In this document: positions 17,170 through 25,928 of the stretch, in pieces
How the letters are laid out: the number at the start of each line of letters is the position of its first letter
How positions within the stretch are numbered: position 1 is the stretch's first letter
DNA from: JAICMB01 sp963838885
GTDB taxonomy: Bacteria; Acidobacteriota; Terriglobia; Bryobacterales; Bryobacteraceae
Assembly (NCBI GenBank): GCA_963838885.1
Contig: CAWITB010000027.1
Span: 114,361 to 178,360 of the forward strand
Direction: 5' to 3'
DNA: 64,000 bases
Notes under the pieces: generated by a model
What the model was told of the DNA's origin: nothing
The model's database searches: none
Seen by the model: only the letters and a program-made list of their open reading frames with translations
Program-made: the position numbers and the translations under genes

Positions 17170-19611
17170 GTGAGCCGCATTGTTTTTCTTCTGGCCACCG
17201 CCTCGCTCGCGACCGCGCCCATGCACCTACGCGGCGGCGCCCCCACCACCGCGGCCGAGCTTGCGGCCGCGGTCACCCATATCTCGCTCGACCCGGCTTC
17301 CTGCTACCGCGTCACAGACCTGAATTTCTCGAAAGAAGACGTCAGAATCTACCTTACGTCGGGATACATTTCGTTCGCGAAGGAGATCCACGGCAGAACG
17401 ATCGGGGCCGTCTTCACGACCGATATCGAGGCAGGCGATGCCGAGATCCTGCTGCTGCCGCCCTATCGCGGCGAGCGCCTTTCGCTTGCGAATTTCACGG
17501 GGTCGCCGAATCTCGACGAGCATTTCAAGGCCGCGGTCATGATCTTCACCGATTCCACGGGCGCGGAGCTGGAATCCGCGCTCCAATCGCACGATGCGCG
17601 TAAGAACGCGGAGATCGGCGCGCTGTTCGCGGAGCGCTGGACGCCGCCGCTGCGCAATCTGGCCGGGAGCTTTCAAGTACAGGTGGTGGGCGATCTGCTT
17701 TCGGCCCCGTCCAATTCGGGCGCGAGCAATCCTAGCGCGAGCGGCCCTGGAATGTTCTATATGGGCGTCGCGGGATCGAAGCTGGGAAACTTCGATGTGC
17801 TTTACGATCCGAGAGGAAGCGATCAGATCGCGATTGGCCAGATGGCCTACCGCGACGGTCAGCCCTATTTCAACATGTGGTCCAGCTTTCCAGGGAAGAA
17901 AAAACGAAGCGCCCCGGAAGCGGAAACGCAACCGCCGCTCGCGATCGACAACTATCGCATCGACGCCACCATCCGGCCCGACCTCTTGGTCAGCGCCTCT
18001 ACGCAAGCCACGCTCACACTGCATGGGGCCACAGGCCGCGCACTCCCGTTTTGGATTTCAAGCGCGATGCGCGTTAACGCCGTTTCGATTGACGGCCAGC
18101 CCGCTGAAGTCTTCCAGCGCGTATCGCTGCGCTCGAACCTGATTCGCGGCGGCGGCAACGAAGAGTTCCTGGTCGTCCCGCCCGCTCCTCTTGACGCCTC
18201 GAAGCCGCACAAAATCGAGTTCCATCATGAAGGCGAGGTCATCTCCACGGCGGGCGATCGGGTGTTTTTCGTGAGCTCCCGCGGTACATGGTATCCGCGC
18301 CTGAGCTCCGCTTTCGCGCATTTTGATTTGACCTTCCGCTATCCACGGGATCTGGTCCTGGTCTGCACCGGCGATCCCGTTTCGACGCGCACGGAAGGCG
18401 AATCACGCATCTCGGATTTTCATGCGCCCGCACCGATACGATTCGCGGGGTTCAATCTTGGGGCCTATAATTGCGTTTCCCGCGAGCGCGGCGGATTGAA
18501 GGTGGATGTCTGCGCCAATCGTGAAATCGAAGCGGCGCTGCGGCGGCAACCGGTTCCCAACGAGCATATCGCTCTCACGCCGGCCCAAGCGGTCGCGCGT
18601 GGGCGGCGGCCGTTCCTCGATCCGGCTCCCCTGGCGCCTCAACCGAATCCGGCGGCGCGGCTCGACAAGCTCGCCGACGACGTCGCGGGAGCGCTCGAAT
18701 ATATGTCCGCGCAGTTCGGCCCGCCGCCGATCCGGCGCGTCACGGTATCTCCTATCCCCGGCAGCTTCGGCCAGGGTTTTCCGGGCCTGATTTATCTTTC
18801 CACTCTCTCCTATATGGATGCCTCGCAACGTCCCGCCGCCGCCCGCAACACTTACAAGGACCTGCTGTTCTCGGACGTGCTGGAAGCGCATGAGGCGGCC
18901 CACCAGTGGTGGGGCAACCTGGTGACGGCCGCCGGGTACCAGGACGAATGGCTGATGGAATCGCTCGCCGACTATTCGGCGCTGCTGTACCTGGAGAAGA
19001 AGAGCGGCCCCCGCGCGCTCGACGCGGTGCTCGACCGCTACCGCGACGATCTCTTGAAAAAAACCGATAGCGGACGAACCGTAGAGTCGGCGGGACCGAT
19101 TGTATGGGGCGTCCGTTTATTGTCGTCGCAAGCTCCGCAATCCTGGCGCGCCATTACATATGAAAAGGGCGCCTGGATTCTTCACATGCTTCGCCGCAGG
19201 CTGGGGGACGCGCGCTTCACCGCGATGTTGCGCGAGATCTGCGCCCAGTACCATTACCGGGCCATCTCGACGGAGGAATTTCGTGAGATTGCGCGTCGCT
19301 TCAGCCCGCCCAAATCGCCCGATCCCGAGCTGCGCACTTTCTTCGATAACTGGGTTTACGGCACTGGCATCCCAGCCGTGAAAATAACGCAATCGAGTCG
19401 TGCGGGAAAGATTACGGGCATCCTGACGGCGAGCGGGGCCGGCGACGATTTTACCGGGTTCATTCCGGTCGAGGTCCAGCAAGGACGTAAAAAATCGGTT
19501 TACTGGCTGCAGGCTTCGAGCGAGGGTTCGTCATTTTCGATTCCGTTGCGTCCGCCCGCCGCGGGGACAAAAGTATCGCCGGCGTTCAACGACAGTCTTA
19601 TTAAAAAATAA
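17170..19611 (+). CDS. Secreted M1-family metallopeptidase (aminopeptidase N-like)
   Basis: An 813-residue exported zinc peptidase. GTG 17170 gives a signal peptide (MSRIVFLLATASLATAP); the next in-frame ATG (17221) would remove it, so the GTG is preferred although the ribosome site is weak. An N-terminal extension of about 250 residues precedes the M1 N-terminal beta-domain (IDNYRIDATIRPDLLVSAST). The catalytic domain has HEAAHQWWGN near residues 574-583 and the third zinc ligand in DEWLMESLADYSALLYLE, both M1 signatures; the usual GAMEN exopeptidase motif is not obvious. A fibronectin-like C-terminal segment follows. It is two bases upstream of the SDR gene, hence probably co-transcribed. 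Confidence 0.9.
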   Translation: MSRIVFLLATASLATAPMHLRGGAPTTAAELAAAVTHISLDPASCYRVTDLNFSKEDVRIYLTSGYISFAKEIHGRTIGAVFTTDIEAGDAEILLLPPYRGERLSLANFTGSPNLDEHFKAAVMIFTDSTGAELESALQSHDARKNAEIGALFAERWTPPLRNLAGSFQVQVVGDLLSAPSNSGASNPSASGPGMFYMGVAGSKLGNFDVLYDPRGSDQIAIGQMAYRDGQPYFNMWSSFPGKKKRSAPEAETQPPLAIDNYRIDATIRPDLLVSASTQATLTLHGATGRALPFWISSAMRVNAVSIDGQPAEVFQRVSLRSNLIRGGGNEEFLVVPPAPLDASKPHKIEFHHEGEVISTAGDRVFFVSSRGTWYPRLSSAFAHFDLTFRYPRDLVLVCTGDPVSTRTEGESRISDFHAPAPIRFAGFNLGAYNCVSRERGGLKVDVCANREIEAALRRQPVPNEHIALTPAQAVARGRRPFLDPAPLAPQPNPAARLDKLADDVAGALEYMSAQFGPPPIRRVTVSPIPGSFGQGFPGLIYLSTLSYMDASQRPAAARNTYKDLLFSDVLEAHEAAHQWWGNLVTAAGYQDEWLMESLADYSALLYLEKKSGPRALDAVLDRYRDDLLKKTDSGRTVESAGPIVWGVRLLSSQAPQSWRAITYEKGAWILHMLRRRLGDARFTAMLREICAQYHYRAISTEEFREIARRFSPPKSPDPELRTFFDNWVYGTGIPAVKITQSSRAGKITGILTASGAGDDFTGFIPVEVQQGRKKSVYWLQASSEGSSFSIPLRPPAAGTKVSPAFNDSLIKK

Positions 19612-19613
19612 AC

Positions 19614-20336
19614 ATGAACACTCTATTCTTGGCGGGCCACAAGGCGCTGGTTACCGGCGGGACGCGGGGCATCGGACGCGCGATCGCGAAGGCGCTGGCG
19701 GAAGCGGGAGCCGACGTTGCTATCTGCGGGCGCGATGCCGCTGCGGTTGAGAAGGCCGCGCGCGAGATCGCCGAGGAAACCGCGGCCAAGGTTGTGGGCT
19801 CCGCCGCGGACGTATCCGATAGCGCCTCGGTTTCACGTCTGTTCCAATTTGTGGATGCGGCGCTCGGCGGACTCGATATTCTTGTCAACAACGCTGGAGT
19901 GGGTGTGTTTCGCCGCGCCGCTGAGTTATCGCTCGACGATTGGCATCGCACTTTGGACACGAATCTCTCCGGTGTTTTTTACTGCTGCCATGAAGCTTTG
20001 TCCCGGATGAAGAGAGGCGGCGGCGGTTATGTGATCAACATCGGTAGCCTGGCGGGGAAGAACGCGATCGCGGGCGGCGCCGCCTACAATGCCTCCAAGT
20101 TCGGCCTGAATGGGTTCAGTGAAGCGATGATGCTCGACCATCGCTACGACGACATCCGCGTCAGCACCATTATGCCTGGAAGTGTCGCCACGGATTTCGC
20201 TTCGGGCGCCACTGGAGCAGAGTGGAAAATCGCTCCCGAGGACATCGCCGAAATCGTTTTGAACTTGCTTCGCATGCCGCCTCGCACGCTCGTCAGCCGC
20301 GTTGAGGTAAGGCCCGCAAAACCAAAGAGTAACTGA
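19614..20336 (+). CDS. Short-chain dehydrogenase/reductase (SDR)
   Basis: A 240-residue classical SDR, cytoplasmic NAD(P)-dependent oxidoreductase. The cofactor motif TGGTRGIG is at residues 15-22, NNAGVG at about 91, the catalytic serine in NIGSLAG, and the YxxxK pair in YNASKFG. Arg/Ala residues after the first two strands (CGRDAAA) are compatible with NADP. The start ATG comes two bases after the stop of the M1 peptidase, so the two are likely one transcript. The substrate cannot be told from sequence. Confidence 0.92.
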   Translation: MNTLFLAGHKALVTGGTRGIGRAIAKALAEAGADVAICGRDAAAVEKAAREIAEETAAKVVGSAADVSDSASVSRLFQFVDAALGGLDILVNNAGVGVFRRAAELSLDDWHRTLDTNLSGVFYCCHEALSRMKRGGGGYVINIGSLAGKNAIAGGAAYNASKFGLNGFSEAMMLDHRYDDIRVSTIMPGSVATDFASGATGAEWKIAPEDIAEIVLNLLRMPPRTLVSRVEVRPAKPKSN

Positions 20337-20357
20337 GGGTAACGGCCCGTTCCAGGA

Positions 20358-20375
20358 TTGGCAAGCAAGTTGCTG
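20358..20375 (+). promoter_or_regulatory. Candidate sigma54 (-24/-12) promoter for the AAA+ gene
   Basis: TTGGCAAGCAAGTTGCTG fits the RpoN consensus TGGCAC-N5-TTGC: the invariant GG (20360-20361) and GC (20072+300, i.e. 20372-20373) are separated by exactly ten bases and the downstream TTGCT is perfect. Transcription would begin about 20385, some 55 bases before the ATG at 20439. No enhancer-binding regulator gene is in the window. Confidence 0.5.
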
Positions 20376-20438
20376 ATTATTTGATCAGAGAGTCTAGATC
20401 CTGGAAGGCAGTCCGATAAGACAAACGAGGTTGCGAAT

Positions 20439-21620
20439 ATGTTGCGGGTGAACGTTCCTTTAGATCCATCGAAAACAGGTCGTGAAGCCGAAAGCCTGGA
20501 AGGCAATCTGCGGAAGCTGATTGTCGGGCAGGACGAAGCCATCCAGCAGATCGTCAACATTTATCAGATGTACTTGACGGGTATGACTGCTCCCAGCCGT
20601 CCTGTCGGCAATTTTTTGTTCCTCGGTCCGACCGGTTCGGGGAAGACCAGGATCGTCGAAGCGACGGCCGAGGCGTTGGTGAAGAACCCGCGCGCGGTGA
20701 TTAAAATCGACTGTGCGGAATTTCAGCACAGCCATGAAATTGCCAAATTGATCGGATCGCCTCCGGGATACCTGGGACACCGCGAAACGCATCCCCTACT
20801 GAGTCAGGAGGTACTGAACCAGTACCATACCGACACAATGAAGCTCAGCTTTGTCCTTTTTGACGAGATCGAAAAGGCCAGCGATGCTCTGTGGAATCTT
20901 CTGCTCGGGATATTGGATAAGGCCACGCTGACGTTGGGGGACAATCGCAAGGTCGATTTCTCTCGCGCGTTGATCTTCATGACCAGCAACCTCGGCGCAA
21001 CCGAAATGAGCTCGCTTTTGAGTCCCAAATTGGGATTCAACGCTTGCGATGGAGTGCGGAAATCGTTGGCCGGCGAATCGGACGAAAAACTCGATGGGAA
21101 GATCAAACGCAGCGGCGTGGAGGCGGCGCGCAAGAAATTTACGCCGGAGTTTATTAACAGGCTCGACAAGATCGTGACCTTCCGCCCGCTCGGCTCCGAA
21201 GAGCTGCGCCGCATTCTCGACATCGAGTTGAATATGGTGCAGCAGCGGATTTTCAATACGGCAACGGAAAAATCCTTCGTGTTCAAGGCCACCGATGCCG
21301 CTAAACGATATCTGCTGCGCGAAGGTACGGATATGAAATACGGCGCGCGGCACCTGAAGCGCGCCATCGAACGTCTGCTGGTGCAGCCGATGTCCAACCT
21401 GATTGCGACCGACCAGGTCCGCGGCGGCGATTGGATTAAAGTCGATTTCGATGAAGTCCACTCTTGCATGTCGTTTGTAAAGGAAGCGGAAGGCTTACCG
21501 GTCCATGCAATGGCGGATCTGATTGACCATTCCATAGCGATTCCCGCCTTGGCGCTATCTAGCGGCGCCTTGTTCGAGAGCGTGAAGACCCAATCCGCGC
21601 GCTCTTCGCGCCGTACGTAA
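20439..21620 (+). CDS. Single-ring AAA+ ATPase with ClpB/ClpA D2-like module
   Basis: A 393-residue ATPase that corresponds to only the second (D2) AAA module of Clp/Hsp100 unfoldases. Walker A GPTGSGKT is at 63-70, pore loop GYLGH near 110-114 with the substrate-gripping tyrosine kept, Walker B VLFDEIEKA near 139-147, sensor-1 MTSNLG, the arginine-finger region FTPEFINRLDKIV, and the D2-small domain with sensor-2 KYGARHLKRAIERLL. There is no N-domain, D1 ring or coiled-coil M-domain, and no ClpP-binding loop that I can recognise. GAGG nine bases upstream supports ATG 20439. The C-terminal 50 residues are not part of the Clp fold. Likely a specialised remodelling ATPase, possibly sigma54-controlled. 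Confidence 0.85.
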   Translation: MLRVNVPLDPSKTGREAESLEGNLRKLIVGQDEAIQQIVNIYQMYLTGMTAPSRPVGNFLFLGPTGSGKTRIVEATAEALVKNPRAVIKIDCAEFQHSHEIAKLIGSPPGYLGHRETHPLLSQEVLNQYHTDTMKLSFVLFDEIEKASDALWNLLLGILDKATLTLGDNRKVDFSRALIFMTSNLGATEMSSLLSPKLGFNACDGVRKSLAGESDEKLDGKIKRSGVEAARKKFTPEFINRLDKIVTFRPLGSEELRRILDIELNMVQQRIFNTATEKSFVFKATDAAKRYLLREGTDMKYGARHLKRAIERLLVQPMSNLIATDQVRGGDWIKVDFDEVHSCMSFVKEAEGLPVHAMADLIDHSIAIPALALSSGALFESVKTQSARSSRRT

Positions 21621-21858
21621 AGCCGAGTTCACACGAGAGCTCCGCCGCACAAGATCGCGGCGGAGTTCGTTCACAAGTTTTTCAGATTTCCCGCTTTCTT
21701 TCAACCGCAACAAAACAAGGCGTTTTGCTCTACGAAGCGAGCTATCCTTCGTCGCGAGTTGTTAACCCCAACCCTAAACTGAGGATGTCAGACGCGTCCC
21801 GCTCGGCAATGCCGCAAGCAAATTACGCGCTTTGGCTTTGAGTTTGGGAGGGAAATAA

Positions 21859-23157
21859 ATGTCGGGCTTCAAGGGGTCCTTCGCGCTCGCCTCTGCGCTC
21901 TGCCTCGCTTCGCTAGTGTCCGCGACACCGGCGCTCACAACCATTCAGGATGTGATTTACAAGGCCGATGGAACCAAGTTTAACGGCGTCGTGCAGATCG
22001 CCTGGACAAGTTTTCAGGCCGCCGACAGCAGCAACATCGCGATGCAAAACGTGACTGTCGCGGTGACGAACGGATACTTGCGCGTGTCGCTGGTCCCCAC
22101 GACGAATGCGAGCCCGGCAGCCGTATACAACGTCGTCTATAACGGCGATGGCGATGTCCAGTTCACGGAGCAGTGGGTGGTACCGCCGAGTGCGGGTCCT
22201 CTGCGCGTTGCCGATGTACGTTCCACCGTCACCTCCGGCGCGGCTTCGGCGCTGGCTCAAATACAGATTTCAGACGTATCCGGTTTACAAACGGAGTTGA
22301 ACATCAGGCCGACGATTGGGACGGGGTTTGCGCCGGCGCGCAGCGCAATCATCGACGGCAGTGGCGGTATTGCGGCGGCTAGCGGTAATCTCTCGGATTG
22401 CATCCACGTGGACGGAAGCTCGGGTCCGTGCGGTTCCGGAACGGTGGTTTCGGGCTCCGCCAGCTTTTCCGACGCCGAGACCCCTTCAGGGGTCGTGGAC
22501 GGCTCGAACGCTACATTCCAGCTTGCGAACGGCCCCACGCCGGCCGCGAGCCTGGTACTGTTCCGGAATGGCCTGGCGCTCCAGACAGGCTTCGATTTCA
22601 CGTTGTCTGGTTCGGCCATCGCGTTTCAGCCCACAAGCGTGCCGCAGCCTGGCGATGTTCTGCAGGCGTTCTACCGCTCCGTCTCGTCGACGCAGCAAAG
22701 CGCCTCGTCGCCTTCCTCGGCGACCCCTTCATGCACCCTCTACAGCGTGGGCAACATTGGATCCAACTGGGTCACGACGGTGAACGGCACGACCGTGACT
22801 CTCGGGCCGGCCATTCAATCGTCAAATGTCCAGGATGTGCCGCTATTCACGCTGCCAGCTCGTGGAACCATCACCGGCGTGCGCGAAAAAACCACGCTGG
22901 CGTGGAGCGGGGCCAACATCACGACCTTTACGCTTTCGGTTGGGGACAGCGTGGGGGGCGGCTCGTTTTATACCGCGCCCGGCTACGATCTGACCGCGCC
23001 CGCAGCCAATACGAATTTCCGCGGGACGGCGTTATTTAAGGGCGCGACGGATGCCGGGTCCACGGTTGTGGCTCATCTGACTTCGAATGTGACGCTGAGC
23101 GCGGTCTCGATCAGCGGCGCGGTCGATATCGACGTATGCTGGGTGACCCTTCCCTGA
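21859..23157 (+). CDS. Secreted beta-rich surface protein with phage-tail-fibre-like segment
   Basis: A 432-residue exported protein with signal peptide (SFALASALCLASLVSATPA) and a strong GGGAGGG site before ATG 21859. Residues 25-130 form a domain starting TIQDVIYKADGTKFNGVV, seen in Solibacter-like surface proteins. Around residues 200-275 lies a segment typical of tail-fibre-like proteins (VVDGSNATFQLANGPTPAASL, LFRNGLALQTGFDFTLSG, PQPGDVLQAFYRS). The C-terminal 150 residues are beta-rich with TLPARGTITGVREKTTLAW. No catalytic motif is seen; a structural or binding role at the cell surface is inferred. It precedes the TIGR03437-type protein by 37 bases. Confidence 0.7.
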   Translation: MSGFKGSFALASALCLASLVSATPALTTIQDVIYKADGTKFNGVVQIAWTSFQAADSSNIAMQNVTVAVTNGYLRVSLVPTTNASPAAVYNVVYNGDGDVQFTEQWVVPPSAGPLRVADVRSTVTSGAASALAQIQISDVSGLQTELNIRPTIGTGFAPARSAIIDGSGGIAAASGNLSDCIHVDGSSGPCGSGTVVSGSASFSDAETPSGVVDGSNATFQLANGPTPAASLVLFRNGLALQTGFDFTLSGSAIAFQPTSVPQPGDVLQAFYRSVSSTQQSASSPSSATPSCTLYSVGNIGSNWVTTVNGTTVTLGPAIQSSNVQDVPLFTLPARGTITGVREKTTLAWSGANITTFTLSVGDSVGGGSFYTAPGYDLTAPAANTNFRGTALFKGATDAGSTVVAHLTSNVTLSAVSISGAVDIDVCWVTLP

Positions 23158-23194
23158 TGGTAAGACAAACCTGGGGAGTGCCGATAAGCCAGAG

Positions 23195-24901
23195 GTGGGC
23201 AAGAGACTAGGACTAATCTTATTGGGGTTTTGCGCCAGTGCGATGGCGCAGACGCTCACGGCATCGGCTTCGCCCAATACCGTGAACTTCACGTACCAGA
23301 TCGGGACGCCCGTTACCCGCGGTGCAGACGGTTTCGGTGCGCGCCAGCACGGGGACGCCGGCATATACCCTTGCGGTCAGCCCGGGCAGCGCGCTTTGGG
23401 TGACGGCGACTCCGAAATCGCCGACGCAACAGACCCCCGACGTCCTGACGCTTCGGGTAAACCCGACTGGTCTGGCAGTGGGGACATATGCCGCAACGGT
23501 AAACGTCACCGTCGCGGGCGTCGTAGCGCCCGTGGTGATCGCGGTGAATCTGACGGTCACGGCTCCTTTTCCGGTGCTGACGTTGAGCTCCACCAGCGTG
23601 AGCTTCGTCTCGCCTCCCAATCCGCCGTCCACCCAAACAGTTTCACTCACCGCGACCGGGCCGGTATCGTTCGCGGCAGCCGTATCGGGGGCGCCCTGGC
23701 TGACCGTCTCGCCGGCGACGGGCTTCGTAGTGACCCCCGGTGACGTTTTCACGCTGACCCTGAGCGTCTCCGCGGCCGGTCTGGCGCCGCAGGCCAAGCC
23801 CTATACCGGCAAAGTCGTGATCACGGCGAACGGGGTAGCGGCCGCAAACAAGACCCAGAACATCACCGTCAACCTTACGGTCAACAGCTCCCCGCCGACG
23901 ATTACGAGCCTCTGGCCCAGCACGATTCAGACGAATACCGGGGCCGCTACCATCACCATCCGCGGAGCGAATTTTTACGCCGCGACTACTGTCACTGCCG
24001 GCACGACGCCCTTGACGTTCGTTCTTCTCAGTCCCACGGCAATTCAGGCTGTCGTGCCCGCAACGATGCTAACGGCCGCGGGAACCTTGAACATTACGGC
24101 CACGAATCCCGCCCCCGGAGGCGCTTCGACTCCGTCGGCTTTAACGATCTCGAGCGCTCCCGTGGTGCAGGCCGTTCTGAACGCAGCGAGCTATGCCGGA
24201 GGCACCGTCAGCCCGGGCGAGCTCGTGGCGTTTTTGGCCTCGGCATCGGACCCGCGGCGCCGGTCTTCATGTCCACCGCGATCAAGCCGGGGTTCGTCGA
24301 TAGCACCATCGGCGGCCTAACGGTCACCTTCGACGGCGTCGCCGCCCCACTGCTCTACGCCGACCCCAACCAAATCACGGTGCAGGTTCCCTATGAAGCT
24401 ACGCTGGGGTCGGGTAAAGCGGTTGTGGTCACCAACGGCACCGCCAGTCCCTCGAGTACCACCGTTACCATCGCCGCTACCGCGCCGGGCATTTTCAGCT
24501 CCGACGCTTCCGGCATCGGTCAGGCCGCCGCGGTCGTCTTCAGCGGCACAACGGGACAGATCTCGCTCAACTCCGTCAGCAGTCCCGCGCACGTTGGCGA
24601 CACGGTGTCGCTTTATCTCACCGGCGAGGGCGATTATCTGACGGCCCCGGTTGCTCATACCGGATACATCGTTCCCTCGAATCTGAGCCCCTTGCCGCAG
24701 CTCGCCGCGCCGCCCGTGGTCACCATCGGCGGGACGCCTGCGACCGTCAGCTATGCCGGTCCGGTTCCCGGGTCCATTATCGGTCTGCTTCAGATCAATG
24801 CCGTCGTCCCCACGGGCGTCACGACCGGCGCCGCTGTTCCGATCGCTGTAAGCATCGGCGGCAACAGCGCGCAGACCGGCATGACGCTGGTCATCAAGTG
24901 A
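23195..24901 (+). CDS. Secreted Ig-like/IPT protein with Solibacter-type C-terminal domain (two frameshifts)
   Basis: Signal peptide MGKRLGLILLGFCASAMA from GTG 23195, then two BACON-like Ig domains (NPTGLAVGTYAATVNVTVAG; GAPWLTVSPATGFVVTPGD), an IPT/TIG domain (TITSLWPSTIQTNTGAATITI), and the C-terminal domain known as TIGR03437, recognised by NAASYAGGTVSPGELVAF, LLYADPNQITVQVPYE and LLQINAVVPTGV. The frame breaks twice: one extra C in CCC 23316-23318 and one missing T in the T5 run 24231-24235. With both repaired there are 568 residues without interruption. The family has no known catalytic role; it is abundant in Solibacter and probably works at the surface or outside the cell. Confidence 0.8.
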
Positions 24902-24932
24902 ACCGCGCGCAAAATCGGTAAACTGGTGGGCG

Positions 24933-25508
24933 ATGCTACGTCCCCTGTCGATCGCGCTCTGTTTCTTTTCGGCAGTGTGGGCGCAGAGCCTTCCTGTGCC
25001 CCGCCCCGCAGCCGAGTTCACGATTAATTTCCCGGACGGCCACAAGCAGGCATTGAGCGCCTATCGCGGCAAGGTGGTCGCCCTCAGCTTCATTCACACC
25101 ACCTGTTCCCATTGCCAGGAGCTTTGCGGTGAAATGTCACGCCTTTATGCGCAATATGGGGCACAAGGATTTCAACCACTGGCGATCGCCTGGAACGATG
25201 GCGCCAAGGGGCTTCTGGCGGACTTCGTGAAGAACTATCATGTCACCTTCCCGGCCGGATATAGCGACCGCCAGAAGGTGCTGGCGTACCTTGGAATTTC
25301 CGTGATGGATACGCGCCTGGTGGTTCCGCAGATGCTCTGGATCGACCGCAAAGGAGTGGTGCGCGCGCAAACGCCCTCCGCGGGCGACGAGAGTATGTTG
25401 ACGGACGCGTACTTCCACAAAATGATCGAGAGTCTCCTGGCCGAGCCTGCAACGACGCCGACGTCCGCCCGGCGCACCCGCAGGCCCGCCGTGCCCGCCA
25501 AGCAATAG
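24933..25508 (+). CDS. Secreted thioredoxin-fold (TlpA/AhpC-like) protein
   Basis: A 191-residue exported redoxin: signal peptide MLRPLSIALCFFSAVWAQ, a thioredoxin fold with IHTTCSHCQELC where C58 and C61 form a CxxC pair (CSHC) and C65 is a third cysteine, the GVVRAQTPSAG strand, and a basic Pro-rich tail (RRTRRPAVPAKQ). Membrane-facing TlpA/ResA-like proteins reduce disulfides or serve cytochrome c maturation; here the exact partner is unknown. It starts 31 bases after the surface protein and may be read through from it. Confidence 0.85.
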   Translation: MLRPLSIALCFFSAVWAQSLPVPRPAAEFTINFPDGHKQALSAYRGKVVALSFIHTTCSHCQELCGEMSRLYAQYGAQGFQPLAIAWNDGAKGLLADFVKNYHVTFPAGYSDRQKVLAYLGISVMDTRLVVPQMLWIDRKGVVRAQTPSAGDESMLTDAYFHKMIESLLAEPATTPTSARRTRRPAVPAKQ

Positions 25509-25570
25509 ATGCATGCCGCTCAACCATCTCGGCCACGGCCCTCGCATCCACCGTTCGGCTAGAGTTGTCC

Positions 25571-25673
25571 CATGATCGGTCCTAACTGCTCCAGCGCTTC
25601 GGCGCTGTGTTAACTGCTGAAAGTGGGCCGATCGTTCTAGGAGAAAACTGCGCGGCAACCGCTTACGATCGGG
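25571..25673 (+). other. Candidate structured RNA or cruciform element in an intergenic region
   Basis: Within the 420-base gap 25509-25928 there are nested inverted repeats. CAGCGC-TTCG-GCGCTG (25592-25607) is a perfect UUCG-capped hairpin. GATCGG (25574-25579) can pair with CCGATC (25628-25633) to enclose it. CCGATCGT (25628-25635) can alternatively pair perfectly with ACGATCGG (25665-25672), enclosing GCGG-CAA-CCGC (25652-25662). The two outer stems share one strand and are mutually exclusive. TAACTGCT also occurs twice (25583-25590, 25611-25618). The remainder, to 25928, holds only a weak 65-residue frame I do not support. Strand is uncertain because inverted repeats are symmetric. Confidence 0.35.
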
Positions 25674-25928
25674 AATAACATGCTCGTTGGCCTGCGCGCC
25701 TATTATCTCAGCGGTTCAGCCCAAGAGCACCGCACCGATCGGAGGGATCGCGGTGGGCGACCCGGCCAATACGTGTTCGGCGTCCCACGCCTACGGGAAG
25801 GAGAACCGCTGCCCGCGACAGTGATGCCCCGCTATGCGCGGTTCTTGAATCGCCATCGCGAGGATACTCCCGTCTGAGCGTCGCCCTCTAGCGAATCGCG
25901 GTGCGTGGTAACATGACGCGCGATAGTC

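Noticed and set aside
25680..25877. 65-codon plus-strand frame
   Set aside because: No ribosome site, no conserved motif, composition unlike neighbours.
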